Shown in pieces: positions 29,973-42,211 of a DNA stretch of 64,000 nucleotides. Origin of the DNA: Dietzia timorensis (GTDB taxonomy: Bacteria > Actinomycetota > Actinomycetes > Mycobacteriales > Mycobacteriaceae); assembly GCF_001659785.1 (NCBI RefSeq), contig NZ_CP015961.1, positions 2,480,001 through 2,544,000 on the forward strand, given 5' to 3'. A program made the translations under genes and the position numbers. The number at the start of each line of letters is the position of its first letter. Position 1 is the first letter of the stretch. The notes under the pieces were generated by a model, which was not told the DNA's origin, ran no database searches, and worked only from the letters and a program-made list of their open reading frames with translations.

Positions 29973-32900
29973 GTCCGGCTCCCGAGCCGATGCCCGCGCG
30001 CAGCCGCAGCCCCTGCGGGGAGGCGCCGAACCCCGCACCGCGGAGCTGCTCGGCCCATCGCGATGCTGCGGCGGGTTCGCCGTTAATGGTATGAACAGTC
30101 ACCGAACCGATGTGGCCGTCGCGCACGAGGGCGGCAAGCCTGCGAACGGCGAGCCCGACCGCATCCTCACGCTCGCTGTACACAAGTAGAGTCTTGCCGC
30201 CGCGCTCAAGGTAGAAGGTTAGTTCGCCGTCGACGAGGGCGACGAGAGCGCCGGATTTGCGGCCCGCGCGACTCCCGTCGCCCGGAGGCTGCGGCCACGG
30301 CAGAGCCGCGCCATACGGGTTGGCCGGATCGGTGGCGGCGAGCACGTGAACATCGGGCATGTCCTGCCCCCTGGACCATGTGGTCTCGTCGGCAGTGGCC
30401 TCGAAACCGCGGAGGCGATCGATGGTCGCGCCATCGGCGAACTGTGACGCCCCGAGCCCTTCGATGTAATAGCCGCGGCGCGGACCCCCGGAGTCCTCCA
30501 TCGCCGCGAGCACCTTGTATACGCCCGCGAAGCCGCCGCTGATGCCCTCGGACTCGACCACTCCGCGGGTGACGACGCCGTGGCGGGCGAGCACGAGTTC
30601 GGCCGCTGCGTGCGCCCGCACCGTCGCGTCCGGCTCGGGCGAAGGGGTCGCCGACCAGCGGCCGGCGACGACCGGCGGGGTGCGCATGCCGGTGCCGATG
30701 GTGCCGCCGACGCCTGCGGTGGCGCCTCCGGCAAGAGCTACGCTACCGAGGCGCGCGCGGCCCAGGCGCGGGGCGCGGGACGAACGACTTCCCCGACCGC
30801 GCGAGGTCGATCGGTGCGCGGGCGCGCCGGAGCCGGAGGATTTTCCGGCGCTCCCCGCTGCCGGGAGCGCCCCGGCGAGCACCGAGCGCAGCGGCGCGAA
30901 GGTATCGCCTTTGGCGAGGCCGAGCCAGGCGAGTTCCCACAGCGCGTCGCGCACCGCGATCTCCGAGATGGCTGGAATCGCGGCGCCGTCATCGGCGGTG
31001 CCTGGTTCGGAGCGGCGATCCGCCTCGGCCTTTGCGGCGGCGACGATGTCGCGGAAAAACTGTCCGCCGCCGTGTTCGAGGACATCGAGAACAACGCGAT
31101 GGAGTGGTCCGAGGTCCGCGCGGGCTGCAGTGAGGTCGGCCGCGGGGAGGGTGAGCGGCGCCGAATCGGCCGGGTGGAGTGAGACAAGCCCGTCGCGGGC
31201 GCCGGACCGGCCACGACCACACCAGAGGACCTCACCGGCGGCAAGCAGTTCGTCGAGCATTCCCGGCTCGTAGTCGCGCACGCGTGGGGCGAGGACGAGC
31301 GGCTCCCAGGCCGAGAGCGGCAGCGCGGAGCCGTCGAGTTGCTCGATGACGGCGAGGAGCCCGTCGACCCCGTGTTCCTGATTGCCTCGGCCGAGGCCCT
31401 GCCATGCCGGGAGGAAGCGGCCGAGGGCTGCGGGCTCGACCGGTTCGATGGCCGCACGGAGCTCGGCGAGGCTACGTTTGCGGATGCGGCGCAGAACTTC
31501 CGGGTCGCACCATTCCGTTCCGGTTCCGCCAGGGCGGAATTCACCCGCGACGAGCTGATCGTTCCCCGTGAGCCGGTCGAGCACGCCGCGGGCGATGGAC
31601 GCGCCGATGCCGAACCGCTCTGCGATCGCGGCGGCGTCGAAGGGGGCGTGGGTGCGGGCGTAGCGGCGCACCAGCTCGCCGAGGGGATCGTCGCCGGAGT
31701 CGAGGAACGTTGCCGCGGTGCCCGGTGGTGGTGGGACGCCGATTCCGTCGCGGAGTCGGCCGAGATCCTCGCTGGCCACCCACCAGTTCGTGCCCGCGAA
31801 GGACACCTCCGCGGCGCGGGATTCGCCGCTAAGCTGCTCGAGGTTTCGATCGACCTCGGCGGGATTCTCGGCGCGCTCGGCGAGCTCCTCCCGGGTGAGC
31901 GGACCGAGCAGGCGCAGCAGGTCCGCGATCGCCTCGGCGTCCCGCGCCTTGTACCCCTCGGCCCGGTGCTGCAGGCGGTCCTCGACCTGTTCGAGTATCG
32001 CGGGGTCGAGCAGCTCGCGCAGTTCGATCCGGCCCAGGAGCTGGCCGAGCAACGAGGGATCGAGGCTGAGCGCGGCGGCCTTACGTTCGGCGAGTGGCCC
32101 GTCGCCCTCGTAGACGAAGGCGCCTATGTAGTCGAACATCAGCGCGGCGGCGAACGGCGAGGCCGTGGACGTTGTGACCTCGGAGACCCGAATCTCCCCC
32201 GAGGCAATCGAACCGAGAACCTCCTCGAGCGCCGGCACGTCGTACACGTCCTGCAGGCATTCGCGGACGGCCTCGAGAATGATGGGAAAGTCCGGGTACT
32301 GCTTGGCTACGTCGAGCAGCTGCGACGACTTCTGGCGTTGCTGCCACAGCGGCGCACGCTTGCCCGGGTCGAGCCGCGGCAGGAGCATCGCGCGCGCCGA
32401 ACACTCGCGGAACTTCGAGGCGAACAGCGCCGTGTCCGCGACGTGCGAAGTGACGATGTCCACCGCTTCCGCCGGGTCGAAGACGATCTCGTTCGCGCCG
32501 ACGGGCGGCTGCCCGGCGCCGGATCCCCACGGATCGGCGCGGAGGGAATCGAGGGGCGCGTCGAGATCGGGAACGGCGCCGTCATCGGCACCTCCCACGT
32601 CCGGGACGCGCAGGATGATGCCGTCGTCGTGGACGACGGGGACGGCGTCGAATCCGTGGCGGGAGGCCAGGCGGGCGCGGATCGCCTCGGCCCAGGGCCA
32701 GTGCACTCCGGCGCCGAACGGTGAGTGGATGACGACGCGCCAGTCCCCCACCTCGTCGCGGAAGCGCTCGACGAGGATGGTCTTGTCCGACGGAACGACG
32801 GACGTGGCCTCGACCTGTTCGGCGACGAAGCGGCGGAGGTTCTCGCGGGCGCGCTCGTCGAGCCCCGCAGCCTTCAACCGTTCCTCTACTTGTGTCGAAC

Positions 32901-34824
32901 CGGTGGCGATGTCGCGGAGGAACGCGCCGAGTGCGCGCCCGAGTTCAATCGGGCGGCCCGTCTCGTCTCCGCGCCAGAAGGGCAGCCGTCCGGAATGCGC
33001 CGGAGCCGGGGATACGAGGACGCGATCGTGGGTGATCTCCTCGATCCGCCAGCTCGTGGCGCCGAGCGCGAACACGTCGCCGATGCGCGATTCGTAGACC
33101 ATTTCCTCGTCGAGCTCGCCGACGCGCGTGGGGCTGTCGCCGACCATGAACACGCCGAACATGCCGCGGTCGGCGATGGTACCGCCAGAGGTGACGGCGA
33201 GGCGTTGCGCTCCCGGTCTACCGCGCAGGACTCCTGCGTCGCGGTCCCACACCACGCGCGGACGCAGCTCGGCGAAGTCAGTGGACGGATATTTGCCGGC
33301 GAGCATGTCGAGGGTCGCGGTATAGGCGGCGCGCGGCAGGCCCGAGAAACTTGCGGTCCGGCGCACGAGGTCGAACCATTCCTCGACGTCGAGGTCGTCC
33401 ATCGCGGCGGCGGCGATGGTGTGTTGTGCCAGTACGTCTAGCGGGTTGGCCACGGGTGCCGTCTTTTCGATCGCGCCGGCGAGCATCCGCTCGACGGTGA
33501 TCGCCGAATGCACGAGGTCCGCGCGGTGCTTCGGGTAGAAAACGGCCACCGAGGTGTCGCCAACGTTATGGCCGGCTCGGCCGACGCGCTGCAGCCCTGA
33601 GGCGACCGACCCTGGCGATTCGACCTGGATCACGAGGTCGACCGCGCCCATATCGATGCCGAGTTCAAGCGAACTCGTCGCGACGACGGCGCGAAGTTCG
33701 CCGCTCTTGAGCGCGTGCTCGACCTCGGCGCGCCGCTCCTTCGACACCGAACCATGGTGCGCCATCGCCAGGTCCGACGGCGCCCCGCGTGTGACCTCTG
33801 AGGGCACCATCATCTGCGCCGGCGGGCGCGGCGGTTCGTCTGGAAGGTTCTCCGGCGCAGTGTCGGCGGCGTGGATTTCATTGATCCGCGCGGAGAGCCT
33901 CTCGGCCAACCGCCGGGAATTGACGAACACCAGCGTCGACCTGTGCTCCGTGATGAGGTCCACGACCTGCCGCTCGATATGCGGCCAGATCGAGCCCTGC
34001 CCCGCGCTGCCCGGCGGCGTTTCCACCGGGGACGGTGTGCCGGACAGATCCGCCAGGTCGTCGACGGGCACCCGCACCGCGATGTCGTACCTCTTGGCTG
34101 ACGGCGGAGCCACTACATTTACAGAGCGCTCGCCCGCGAGGAACGCGGCAACGGTGTGTGGTTCGGCCACCGTGGCCGACAAACCGATGCGCTGGGCGGA
34201 TGATTCTTGCGCGTCGCCTTCCTCGGCGGCCAGGGCGTCGAGCCGTTCGAGGCTGAGCGCGAGATGCGCCCCGCGTTTGGTTCCGGCCAGCGCGTGGACC
34301 TCGTCGACGATCACCGTATGCGCGGCGGCGAGGCCCTCGCGGGACTGCGACGTCAACAAGAGGTAGAGCGATTCGGGGGTCGTGACGAGGATGTCCGGAG
34401 GGTTGCGGCGCTGCTTGGCGCGTTCTCCGGGCGGGGTGTCTCCGGTGCGGATGCCGACGGTGATGCGCCGCTCGGGCAGGCCCTCGACCTCGCGGGTGCG
34501 GGCGATGCCGGCGAGTGGGGCGCGGAGGTTGCGTTCGACGTCGACGGCGAGGGCTTTGAGGGGTGAGACATAGATGACGCTCGTGCCCTTGCGCCCCGGT
34601 TCCTCGGCGAACAGCCGGTCGAGCGCGGAAAGGAACGCGGCGAGCGTCTTGCCCGACCCTGTGGGCGCAACGACGAGGGTATGTGCGCCGCGGCTGATCG
34701 ACTCCCATGCGCCGGCCTGGGCCGCGGTCGGCGCGCCGAAGGACTCGGCGAACCACCGCGCGGTGGGCGCGGTGAAAGCCGAGAGCGCTTCAGAGCTCGA
34801 CGTCGAATCAGTCACGCGTCCCAT
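29965..34824 (-). CDS. lhr: Lhr large superfamily 2 ATP-dependent helicase
   Basis: A 1619-residue 3'-5' helicase of the Lhr class. RecA domain 1 has VVAPTGSGKTLAAFLSALDR and a DEVH box (VIVDEVHALAGTKRGAHLAL). Domain 2 has ATSSLELGIDMGAVDLVIQV and LQRVGRAGHNVGDTSV. A winged-helix and beta-barrel core follow, and the long C-terminal half matches full-length actinobacterial Lhr, apart from a Gly/Ser/Arg-rich insert around residues 1335-1385. Lhr acts in DNA repair; in mycobacteria it is induced by DNA damage. Start is ATG 34824 (MGRVTDS), with a GTG three codons later equally possible. nei overlaps its 3' end. Confidence 0.94.
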   Translation of the reverse strand: MGRVTDSTSSSEALSAFTAPTARWFAESFGAPTAAQAGAWESISRGAHTLVVAPTGSGKTLAAFLSALDRLFAEEPGRKGTSVIYVSPLKALAVDVERNLRAPLAGIARTREVEGLPERRITVGIRTGDTPPGERAKQRRNPPDILVTTPESLYLLLTSQSREGLAAAHTVIVDEVHALAGTKRGAHLALSLERLDALAAEEGDAQESSAQRIGLSATVAEPHTVAAFLAGERSVNVVAPPSAKRYDIAVRVPVDDLADLSGTPSPVETPPGSAGQGSIWPHIERQVVDLITEHRSTLVFVNSRRLAERLSARINEIHAADTAPENLPDEPPRPPAQMMVPSEVTRGAPSDLAMAHHGSVSKERRAEVEHALKSGELRAVVATSSLELGIDMGAVDLVIQVESPGSVASGLQRVGRAGHNVGDTSVAVFYPKHRADLVHSAITVERMLAGAIEKTAPVANPLDVLAQHTIAAAAMDDLDVEEWFDLVRRTASFSGLPRAAYTATLDMLAGKYPSTDFAELRPRVVWDRDAGVLRGRPGAQRLAVTSGGTIADRGMFGVFMVGDSPTRVGELDEEMVYESRIGDVFALGATSWRIEEITHDRVLVSPAPAHSGRLPFWRGDETGRPIELGRALGAFLRDIATGSTQVEERLKAAGLDERARENLRRFVAEQVEATSVVPSDKTILVERFRDEVGDWRVVIHSPFGAGVHWPWAEAIRARLASRHGFDAVPVVHDDGIILRVPDVGGADDGAVPDLDAPLDSLRADPWGSGAGQPPVGANEIVFDPAEAVDIVTSHVADTALFASKFRECSARAMLLPRLDPGKRAPLWQQRQKSSQLLDVAKQYPDFPIILEAVRECLQDVYDVPALEEVLGSIASGEIRVSEVTTSTASPFAAALMFDYIGAFVYEGDGPLAERKAAALSLDPSLLGQLLGRIELRELLDPAILEQVEDRLQHRAEGYKARDAEAIADLLRLLGPLTREELAERAENPAEVDRNLEQLSGESRAAEVSFAGTNWWVASEDLGRLRDGIGVPPPPGTAATFLDSGDDPLGELVRRYARTHAPFDAAAIAERFGIGASIARGVLDRLTGNDQLVAGEFRPGGTGTEWCDPEVLRRIRKRSLAELRAAIEPVEPAALGRFLPAWQGLGRGNQEHGVDGLLAVIEQLDGSALPLSAWEPLVLAPRVRDYEPGMLDELLAAGEVLWCGRGRSGARDGLVSLHPADSAPLTLPAADLTAARADLGPLHRVVLDVLEHGGGQFFRDIVAAAKAEADRRSEPGTADDGAAIPAISEIAVRDALWELAWLGLAKGDTFAPLRSVLAGALPAAGSAGKSSGSGAPAHRSTSRGRGSRSSRAPRLGRARLGSVALAGGATAGVGGTIGTGMRTPPVVAGRWSATPSPEPDATVRAHAAAELVLARHGVVTRGVVESEGISGGFAGVYKVLAAMEDSGGPRRGYYIEGLGASQFADGATIDRLRGFEATADETTWSRGQDMPDVHVLAATDPANPYGAALPWPQPPGDGSRAGRKSGALVALVDGELTFYLERGGKTLLVYSEREDAVGLAVRRLAALVRDGHIGSVTVHTINGEPAAASRWAEQLRGAGFGASPQGLRLRAGIGSGAGRA

Positions 34825-34877
34825 TGTTCCGCATGACCCCGACATTCGACGCGGTCCGCCAATAGTGCGACAGGTGG

Positions 34878-36104
34878 TCAGCGATTCGCGTTGATGACGT
34901 CCACCAACCGGGCATAGGTTTCACCGGAGCGCCTGATTAATGCCTCGCGAATAAAGACGGTCGGGTCCAGGACGTTTCCACTATCGAGCTTCACGAACGG
35001 ATCGAGGAATCCGTTTCCATTCCACCGCTCGGCCCATCTGCCCGGCTCCAGCGTGAGCACCATCTGCCCTAGGTGCCTCTGATAGCGGTCGAGAAGGTCG
35101 CGATTCTCAGGGCGGGCCGCCTCGTCCCACGACGCGAAAGTATCGAGGAGATGCCGTTCGATCACCGGCGCATCGACCGCACCACAACGATCGCCCGTGG
35201 TGGCCCCGGCGATGTCGTAGACAAAGAATTCGACATCGAGAATCGACATTCCGCCCAGCCAGGTTTCGAGGTCGTTGAAGCCGAGAAAGGATTCCTCCAG
35301 GAGTTCGGGTCCGGCTTGTGGCTCGGGTATGGCTACTGGTCGCTCGGCGCCGCGCCTGAATGATGCGCGGGCGGGAACGACTTCGCCTTGTCGAGGAAAA
35401 AGTGGAGGAACTCCCAAGTCGTCATCGGTCAAGGACAGTAGGGCCGAGTCGCACGTCGATATCGACTCCACTTCCGCCCGACACTCGCTCAAGGCTGCAT
35501 CAGAATCGATCGGCATTCGGGGGCGTGTGCCGACTTCGTCGATAATCTCCGACGCGTACTTCGGATGCCCGCACATTGCTAGGACGATCACGGCGGTCCT
35601 CCACCTTTTCGGGTCGACTCGGTAGCCGTCCGAGGAGGTCAGTGCGATCTGCGACACTTTGGAGGTCGTGAGCCATGCGGGGTCGCTTACCGCGAATTCC
35701 AGCGTTGGATCGAGGACGAACTTCTGGACCAGACCGGCTGCTGCATCTAGATCGACGCAGCCGGCCGTCGTGGGAGCCCATGTCGTTTCGTGGAAGGGCG
35801 ATGACTCGTACAGCGCAGACCAATGGCTTTCGGTTTCAGGCCCTCGCGCTCGGGCAAAGCGCGACAAAGAGCTTGGGGCGTCAGCACTCGATACTTCTGC
35901 TTCCAGTGCAAACTCGCAGTTCATCCAGATGCGAGGCCCGAGGTCGAACACCCTTGGCGAAACCCGCCATCGCAACAACGACGATGCCGCGCCTTCTACG
36001 GAAAACGGCCGAACAAAGGCGGCGCCTTCGATAGGAGTCCAGCCAAGCTTTTCGACCAGATTCTCGTTCAAGAGGTCTATGCACTCTTCGTAGATGTATG
36101 ACAA
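34878..36104 (-). CDS. Hypothetical protein with TTG start
   Basis: I do not recognise this 408-residue protein. I placed the start at TTG 36104, because AGAAGGAG lies nine bases upstream and the longer frame upstream looks non-coding. It begins (M)SYIYEECIDLLNENLVEKLG. There is no signal peptide or membrane helix. It is acidic and rich in Trp and Asp/Glu, with segments such as FFVYDIAGATTGDRCGAVD and GRWAERWNGNGFLDPFVKLD. The composition is less GC-rich than the flanking genes. It lies between lhr and a DoxX-like gene with a 444-bp empty region upstream, which suggests an acquired gene. It could be an immunity or stress protein; this is a guess. Confidence 0.7.
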   Translation of the reverse strand: MSYIYEECIDLLNENLVEKLGWTPIEGAAFVRPFSVEGAASSLLRWRVSPRVFDLGPRIWMNCEFALEAEVSSADAPSSLSRFARARGPETESHWSALYESSPFHETTWAPTTAGCVDLDAAAGLVQKFVLDPTLEFAVSDPAWLTTSKVSQIALTSSDGYRVDPKRWRTAVIVLAMCGHPKYASEIIDEVGTRPRMPIDSDAALSECRAEVESISTCDSALLSLTDDDLGVPPLFPRQGEVVPARASFRRGAERPVAIPEPQAGPELLEESFLGFNDLETWLGGMSILDVEFFVYDIAGATTGDRCGAVDAPVIERHLLDTFASWDEAARPENRDLLDRYQRHLGQMVLTLEPGRWAERWNGNGFLDPFVKLDSGNVLDPTVFIREALIRRSGETYARLVDVINANR

Positions 36105-36548
36105 GGCAGAAGCTCCTTCTCGTGTCTGAACTCGTCCTGCGGCAACAAGAACTCTCTTCTGTCCCCGCACGCATCGGACAGTGAACCGAGCTTGCGAGCA
36201 CTACATGTCTCGCTGGCACTCGCAATTTGTGACGCCGGGGCACAGGTGAGTACATGCCGCTCTCGAATCAAGTGTGTGGATCCGTCCACGCAATCCTCGG
36301 ATGCTCTCGCGCGTACAGAAGTTCCCGGTGACTTTGAACCCTGTAAGGCCCTAGCGGACAGCTGCGCGCGGAGCAGACAAAGTGTCACCTCGTAGCGCAG
36401 CAGTAACCCTGGCGTATATCGAATTCTCTTCTCCTTAAACATGCGAGTCGGACCGCGGGACGATTTCGGCCCGTCCGCCGTCATACCTGGGTCTGATTTG
36501 TTGCGGGAGCACTGGTTTGGCATGGGGATTGCATGTAGAAATCGGGGC
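36105..36548. other. 444-bp region without a supported gene
   Basis: Several short frames cross this stretch on both strands, but none has a ribosome-binding site plus recognisable protein. It must contain the divergent promoters of the TTG-start gene (minus) and the DoxX-like gene (plus). The composition is less GC-rich than average. I see no tRNA, riboswitch or repeat in it. Confidence 0.5.
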
Positions 36549-37688
36549 ATGACTTCGACGAACACAGACGCAATCTCACCGCCGCCCACCACGCCTGCCG
36601 AAGCCGAATGCGCAGAACCGGCCCGCCAGAGCCGCTGGGTCACAACCGCGTGGTGCGCGCATTGGTTTCTTCGCATGTTCGTCGCCGGATACTTCTTCAT
36701 CTACGGCTGGTCGAAGGTGTTCCTGCTCCAGATGGGGACGATCGACTACCCCGAATCGCTCATCACCGTCGGCGAGAAGTCACCCATGGGCATCCTGTGG
36801 ACGTGGATGGGCTACTCGCCCACCATCCAATTCGCCGCCGGCGCGATCGAGGTACTCGTCGGGCTACTACTTTTGTGGAGGCGTACCGCAGCGCTCGGCG
36901 CGCTCGCGGGTCTGGGCGCCGGATTCTCGGTGTGGCTGCTCAACATGACCTACGACGTGCCGGTCAAGGGACTGTCGGGCATGCTTGCGGTACTCAGCGC
37001 CGTCATCCTCATCCCGTGGATCCCGCGGGTCTTCCGCTTCCTTATCGGGGCGCCGGTCAATCGTGCCGTGCTCCCTAACGCGGTGCCGCCGGAGAAGCTG
37101 CGGCGGGTCACGCGCTTCTTCCCCGCGCTCGCCGCGGTTTGCGCGATCGCCCTGCCATTCGCCACGCAGTCGATGGCGCTGTCCGACTACGGGACCGAGG
37201 ACGAGGCGACCCCGCTTGCCGGGGTCTGGCGCGTACACACGGATTCCCGTGGTCCGGCTGAGAATCTCGCAGAGGACTCACGGTGGAGCCAGATCGCGTT
37301 TGGCAGGCGCCCGGCGACCGGACCGTCGACGTCATCACCCGATGGCGAGCCGCAGCCGCAGGTTGTCTCGGTCCGCGAGGTCGACGGCACACTGTGGATA
37401 GGCACGTATTCCCTCCGAGGCGAGCCCGGCGGCGATGCCGATCCCACCGTCGACGTCACTCTCGATGCCAAGCTCGGCGGCGATACGAACCTCGGTCAGA
37501 ACCCGGATGACGGCGGAGATGCAGAGTCGCACGACAGCGAGGTCGTCGAGGAATCATTTACCGTGTCGCTCGGCGGCGATGAGCTCACGTTGGGAGGAGA
37601 CCGAACCCTGCACGCCACTCGAGACACCGAGGGCGAGTACCTGTTCGACAAGGGGTTCTCGTGGTCGGGTAAGCCGGTCAATCGCTGA
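36549..37688 (+). CDS. DoxX-like membrane protein with large soluble C-terminal domain
   Basis: A 379-residue protein. After 35 polar residues comes a DoxX-type bundle at about 40-165: FLRMFVAGYFFIYGWSKVFL, FAAGAIEVLVGLLLLWRRTA, LGALAGLGAGFSVWLLNMTY and a helix ending ILIPWIPRVF. A further hydrophobic helix at about 197-212 (FPALAAVCAIALPFA) leads to an acidic, probably extracytoplasmic domain of 165 residues (WRVHTDSRGPAENLAED, then VDGTLWIGTYSLRG). DoxX proteins take part in redox homeostasis with thiol and superoxide systems; whether that holds here is unknown. The added domain is unusual. ATG 36549 was chosen as first codon of MTSTNTDAIS. Confidence 0.72.
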   Translation: MTSTNTDAISPPPTTPAEAECAEPARQSRWVTTAWCAHWFLRMFVAGYFFIYGWSKVFLLQMGTIDYPESLITVGEKSPMGILWTWMGYSPTIQFAAGAIEVLVGLLLLWRRTAALGALAGLGAGFSVWLLNMTYDVPVKGLSGMLAVLSAVILIPWIPRVFRFLIGAPVNRAVLPNAVPPEKLRRVTRFFPALAAVCAIALPFATQSMALSDYGTEDEATPLAGVWRVHTDSRGPAENLAEDSRWSQIAFGRRPATGPSTSSPDGEPQPQVVSVREVDGTLWIGTYSLRGEPGGDADPTVDVTLDAKLGGDTNLGQNPDDGGDAESHDSEVVEESFTVSLGGDELTLGGDRTLHATRDTEGEYLFDKGFSWSGKPVNR

Positions 37689-37752
37689 CGTCGCTGGCAG
37701 CGCGGCCCGCGCTCGCCCGCAAATGTCGCCGGTCCTCCCTATGCTTGGGGGC

Positions 37753-38528
37753 GTGCGAGACCTCAACGATCACGAACTGGCCTATTACATCGCCGAGGGC
37801 ATCGGTGCCATCGCCACGGGCGCGCGTACCGGCGGCCTCATCGAGGCGCGCGATCTCGCGCAGGTCGCCAACCGCGTGGCGCACGACTGGGTCGACCAGG
37901 TCCTGCGCGTCAATCGCCCGGACGATGCGATCTTGTCCGAGGACTATGCCGACGACCATGCCCGGCTCGATTCCGAGCGCGTGTGGATCCTCGACGTCAT
38001 CGACGGAACCAAGGAGTACGCGACCGGGCGCGGCGACTGGGCGGTGCACGTCGCTTTGGCGTCCGGGGGCAAGATCGAGGCGGCGTCGGTGGGCATGCCT
38101 GATGCGCAGCGCGTATTCCGCGACGATTTATGCGAATACGTCGACGGTCCGATGAGCGGCAAGATCGTCGTCTCCCGCAATAATCCGCCCGCGGGGATCG
38201 ACGACTTCGCCGCGTCTATCGAACGCATGGTGCGGCCCATGGGCTCGGCAGGGGCGAAGACGATCTCCGTCCTCCTCGGCGATGCCGACGCCTACATCCA
38301 CACCGGCGGCCACAACGAATGGGACCAGGCGGCACCGGCCGGCGTCGCGCTGCGCGCCGGCCTGCACTGTTCCCACCTCGACGGTTCTCCGCTCGAATTC
38401 AATCAGGCGGACGTCTGGCGTAAGGACTTCCTCGTCTGTCGGCCGGAGATCACTGACGAGGTCCTCGCCGCGGCCGCGCAACTGCCGCCGCAGAACTACG
38501 AGCGCCGCGACCCGGCCGCAGCGCGCCG

Positions 38529-38532
<4 letters not shown>
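37753..38532 (+). CDS. cysQ: 3'(2'),5'-bisphosphate nucleotidase, inositol monophosphatase family
   Basis: A 259-residue Mg-dependent phosphatase that removes PAP made during sulfate assimilation. Metal-binding motifs are ILSEDYADDHARLDSERVWI (with the Glu) and WILDVIDGTKEYATGRGDWA, a variant of DPxDGT in which the Pro position is Val. The second motif is NEWDQAAPAGVALRAGLHCS. The variant DGTKEY form is usual in CysQ rather than SuhB. Start GTG 37753 has a GGGGG site just before it; ATG 37741 is an alternative. Its TAA overlaps the stop of the convergent ABC gene. Confidence 0.88.
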
Positions 38533-40852
<2,320 letters not shown>

Positions 40853-40880
40853 CCTTCACTGTCAAGAATTCGCGGGATGC

Positions 40881-41408
40881 CTAATTGCGACGTTCTCTTT
40901 GAAATAGCCCCGGGTACTCGATCACTAATCCCTCCGAATCCACGAGAACGGACCGGCGAAAGTCTGAATCTCGGGATTCGTACAAGTACACGTTTTCGTC
41001 CGTCCTCGTGTATCGCTGTGGATCGGTCGTGACGTCGAGTTCTGGCACTCGAATATATGCGGTTGTGATGTCTGCGCTCTCTCCCACCGCTAGGTCAAGA
41101 CGCCGGATGGGGAGCGTATTACTCAACGGAGACACAGAGATATCGACCTCGTGTGCATCCTTCAGGTCAGGTCGTTGTGTGCCGTCGACGACCCAGCCAC
41201 GCTCCGTAAGACGGAGGTCAAGATCGCGTCCGTTCGACTGAATTTCCAGGGATTCGAATGTCCAATCCACTGTTACTTGAAGCCTGTACGAACAGTCGCT
41301 ATCTCCTCCCTGGATGCGGCTGGCGATAACCACGCCTTGTGGTCCACTCTCGATGGAGCACACTTCACGGGAGGGATCTTCCAAGCCGGTCCACACAACC
41401 TCAACCAT
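40881..41408 (-). CDS. Putative glycolipid-binding protein (PF06475-like)
   Basis: A 175-residue protein that I recognise as the glycolipid-binding family (COG3554) from its pattern: an N-terminal VVWTGLEDPSREVCSIES, then TVDWTFESLEIQSNGRDLDL, RLTERGWVVDG, PIRRLDLAVGESADITTAYI and the end DSEGLVIEYPGLFQR. The family fold resembles that of LolA/LppX-type lipid binders, but there is no signal peptide here. AGGAGGT precedes the ATG. The biological ligand is unknown. Confidence 0.8.
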   Translation of the reverse strand: MVEVVWTGLEDPSREVCSIESGPQGVVIASRIQGGDSDCSYRLQVTVDWTFESLEIQSNGRDLDLRLTERGWVVDGTQRPDLKDAHEVDISVSPLSNTLPIRRLDLAVGESADITTAYIRVPELDVTTDPQRYTRTDENVYLYESRDSDFRRSVLVDSEGLVIEYPGLFQRERRN

Positions 41409-41533
41409 CTTTACCTCCTAGAGCAATGAGAGAAGAAAGTCCTGCGGAAGATCTAATGCACGAGCATCGATCCGCAAGAGGAGCATAGATTTGTCATCGC
41501 GTTCACAGTGCGTGCGACATTGGAGTCACGCGA

Positions 41534-42157
41534 TCAGAACCACTTCCAGTTCTTCGGCACCCGCTGCCCGGGTTCGAGCACGCGAATCTTGACATCGCCG
41601 ATGAAGGTATCCGCCTGGATACGGATGATCGGCCCATACGGCGCCGCGTACCGCCCCTCCTCGGTCTTGAGCGCGCCCATGATGCGGCTGCCGCTGAGTT
41701 CGACGCGCACCCCCGGCGGGATGAGGATGCGGGTATCTCCCATGACCGAATGGGTCTTGAGGTCGGTGATCTCCGAATCGATGATTGCCTCGCGCAGGTC
41801 GAGGTAGATATCGCCCATGAGCGTGAAGACCTCGGCGCCCTCGGTGAGGTCCCAGCGACCCTTGCGTTCGACATCGTCCATCCAGCCCTTGACCGGGCCG
41901 ACGTTGCGGATGGTCACGGCCGAGCTTTCGCGGCGGATGACCGCCTGCGAGTCGGCCTCCTCCGCCATGATCGGCCTGCCCTTTTCAGGCAGCGCGCCGG
42001 CCTCGGCCAAGATTGCGTTGAGCTGCTCGGCGGTCTCCGACTCCCATATCCTGCCGGACATGTCGGAGAACTCGCCGAGCGTCAACCGACCGAGGCCGAC
42101 CTGCTTTTCCAGGGCCTTCGCGGCACGTTCACGATCATTGTCGTTCAGGTCTCCCAT
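41534..42157 (-). CDS. DUF1707 protein with LiaF-like C-terminal domain
   Basis: A 207-residue cytosolic protein. Residues 1-55 form the DUF1707 SHOCT-like domain (NDNDRERAAKALEKQVGLGR, then LTLGEFSDMSGRIWESET). From about residue 110 a beta-rich domain with repeated Gly-Asp turns (VFTLMGDIYLDLREAIIDSE, SVMGDTRILIPPGVRVELSG, ADTFIGDVKIRVL) resembles the cell-wall-active antibiotic response / LiaF C-terminal family. No membrane helix is present. The role in envelope stress is inferred from the family. Confidence 0.82.
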   Translation of the reverse strand: MGDLNDNDRERAAKALEKQVGLGRLTLGEFSDMSGRIWESETAEQLNAILAEAGALPEKGRPIMAEEADSQAVIRRESSAVTIRNVGPVKGWMDDVERKGRWDLTEGAEVFTLMGDIYLDLREAIIDSEITDLKTHSVMGDTRILIPPGVRVELSGSRIMGALKTEEGRYAAPYGPIIRIQADTFIGDVKIRVLEPGQRVPKNWKWF

Positions 42158-42211
42158 GGGGTGCAGATTAACAGCTTTCGCCCAGGCGGTCCGCCGGTCG
42201 CGGCTCGCGTA

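Noticed and set aside
36077-36700. 207-residue minus-strand frame in the gap before the DoxX-like gene
   Set aside because: It overlaps the starts of both neighbours, has no ribosome-binding site worth noting and no protein-like pattern.
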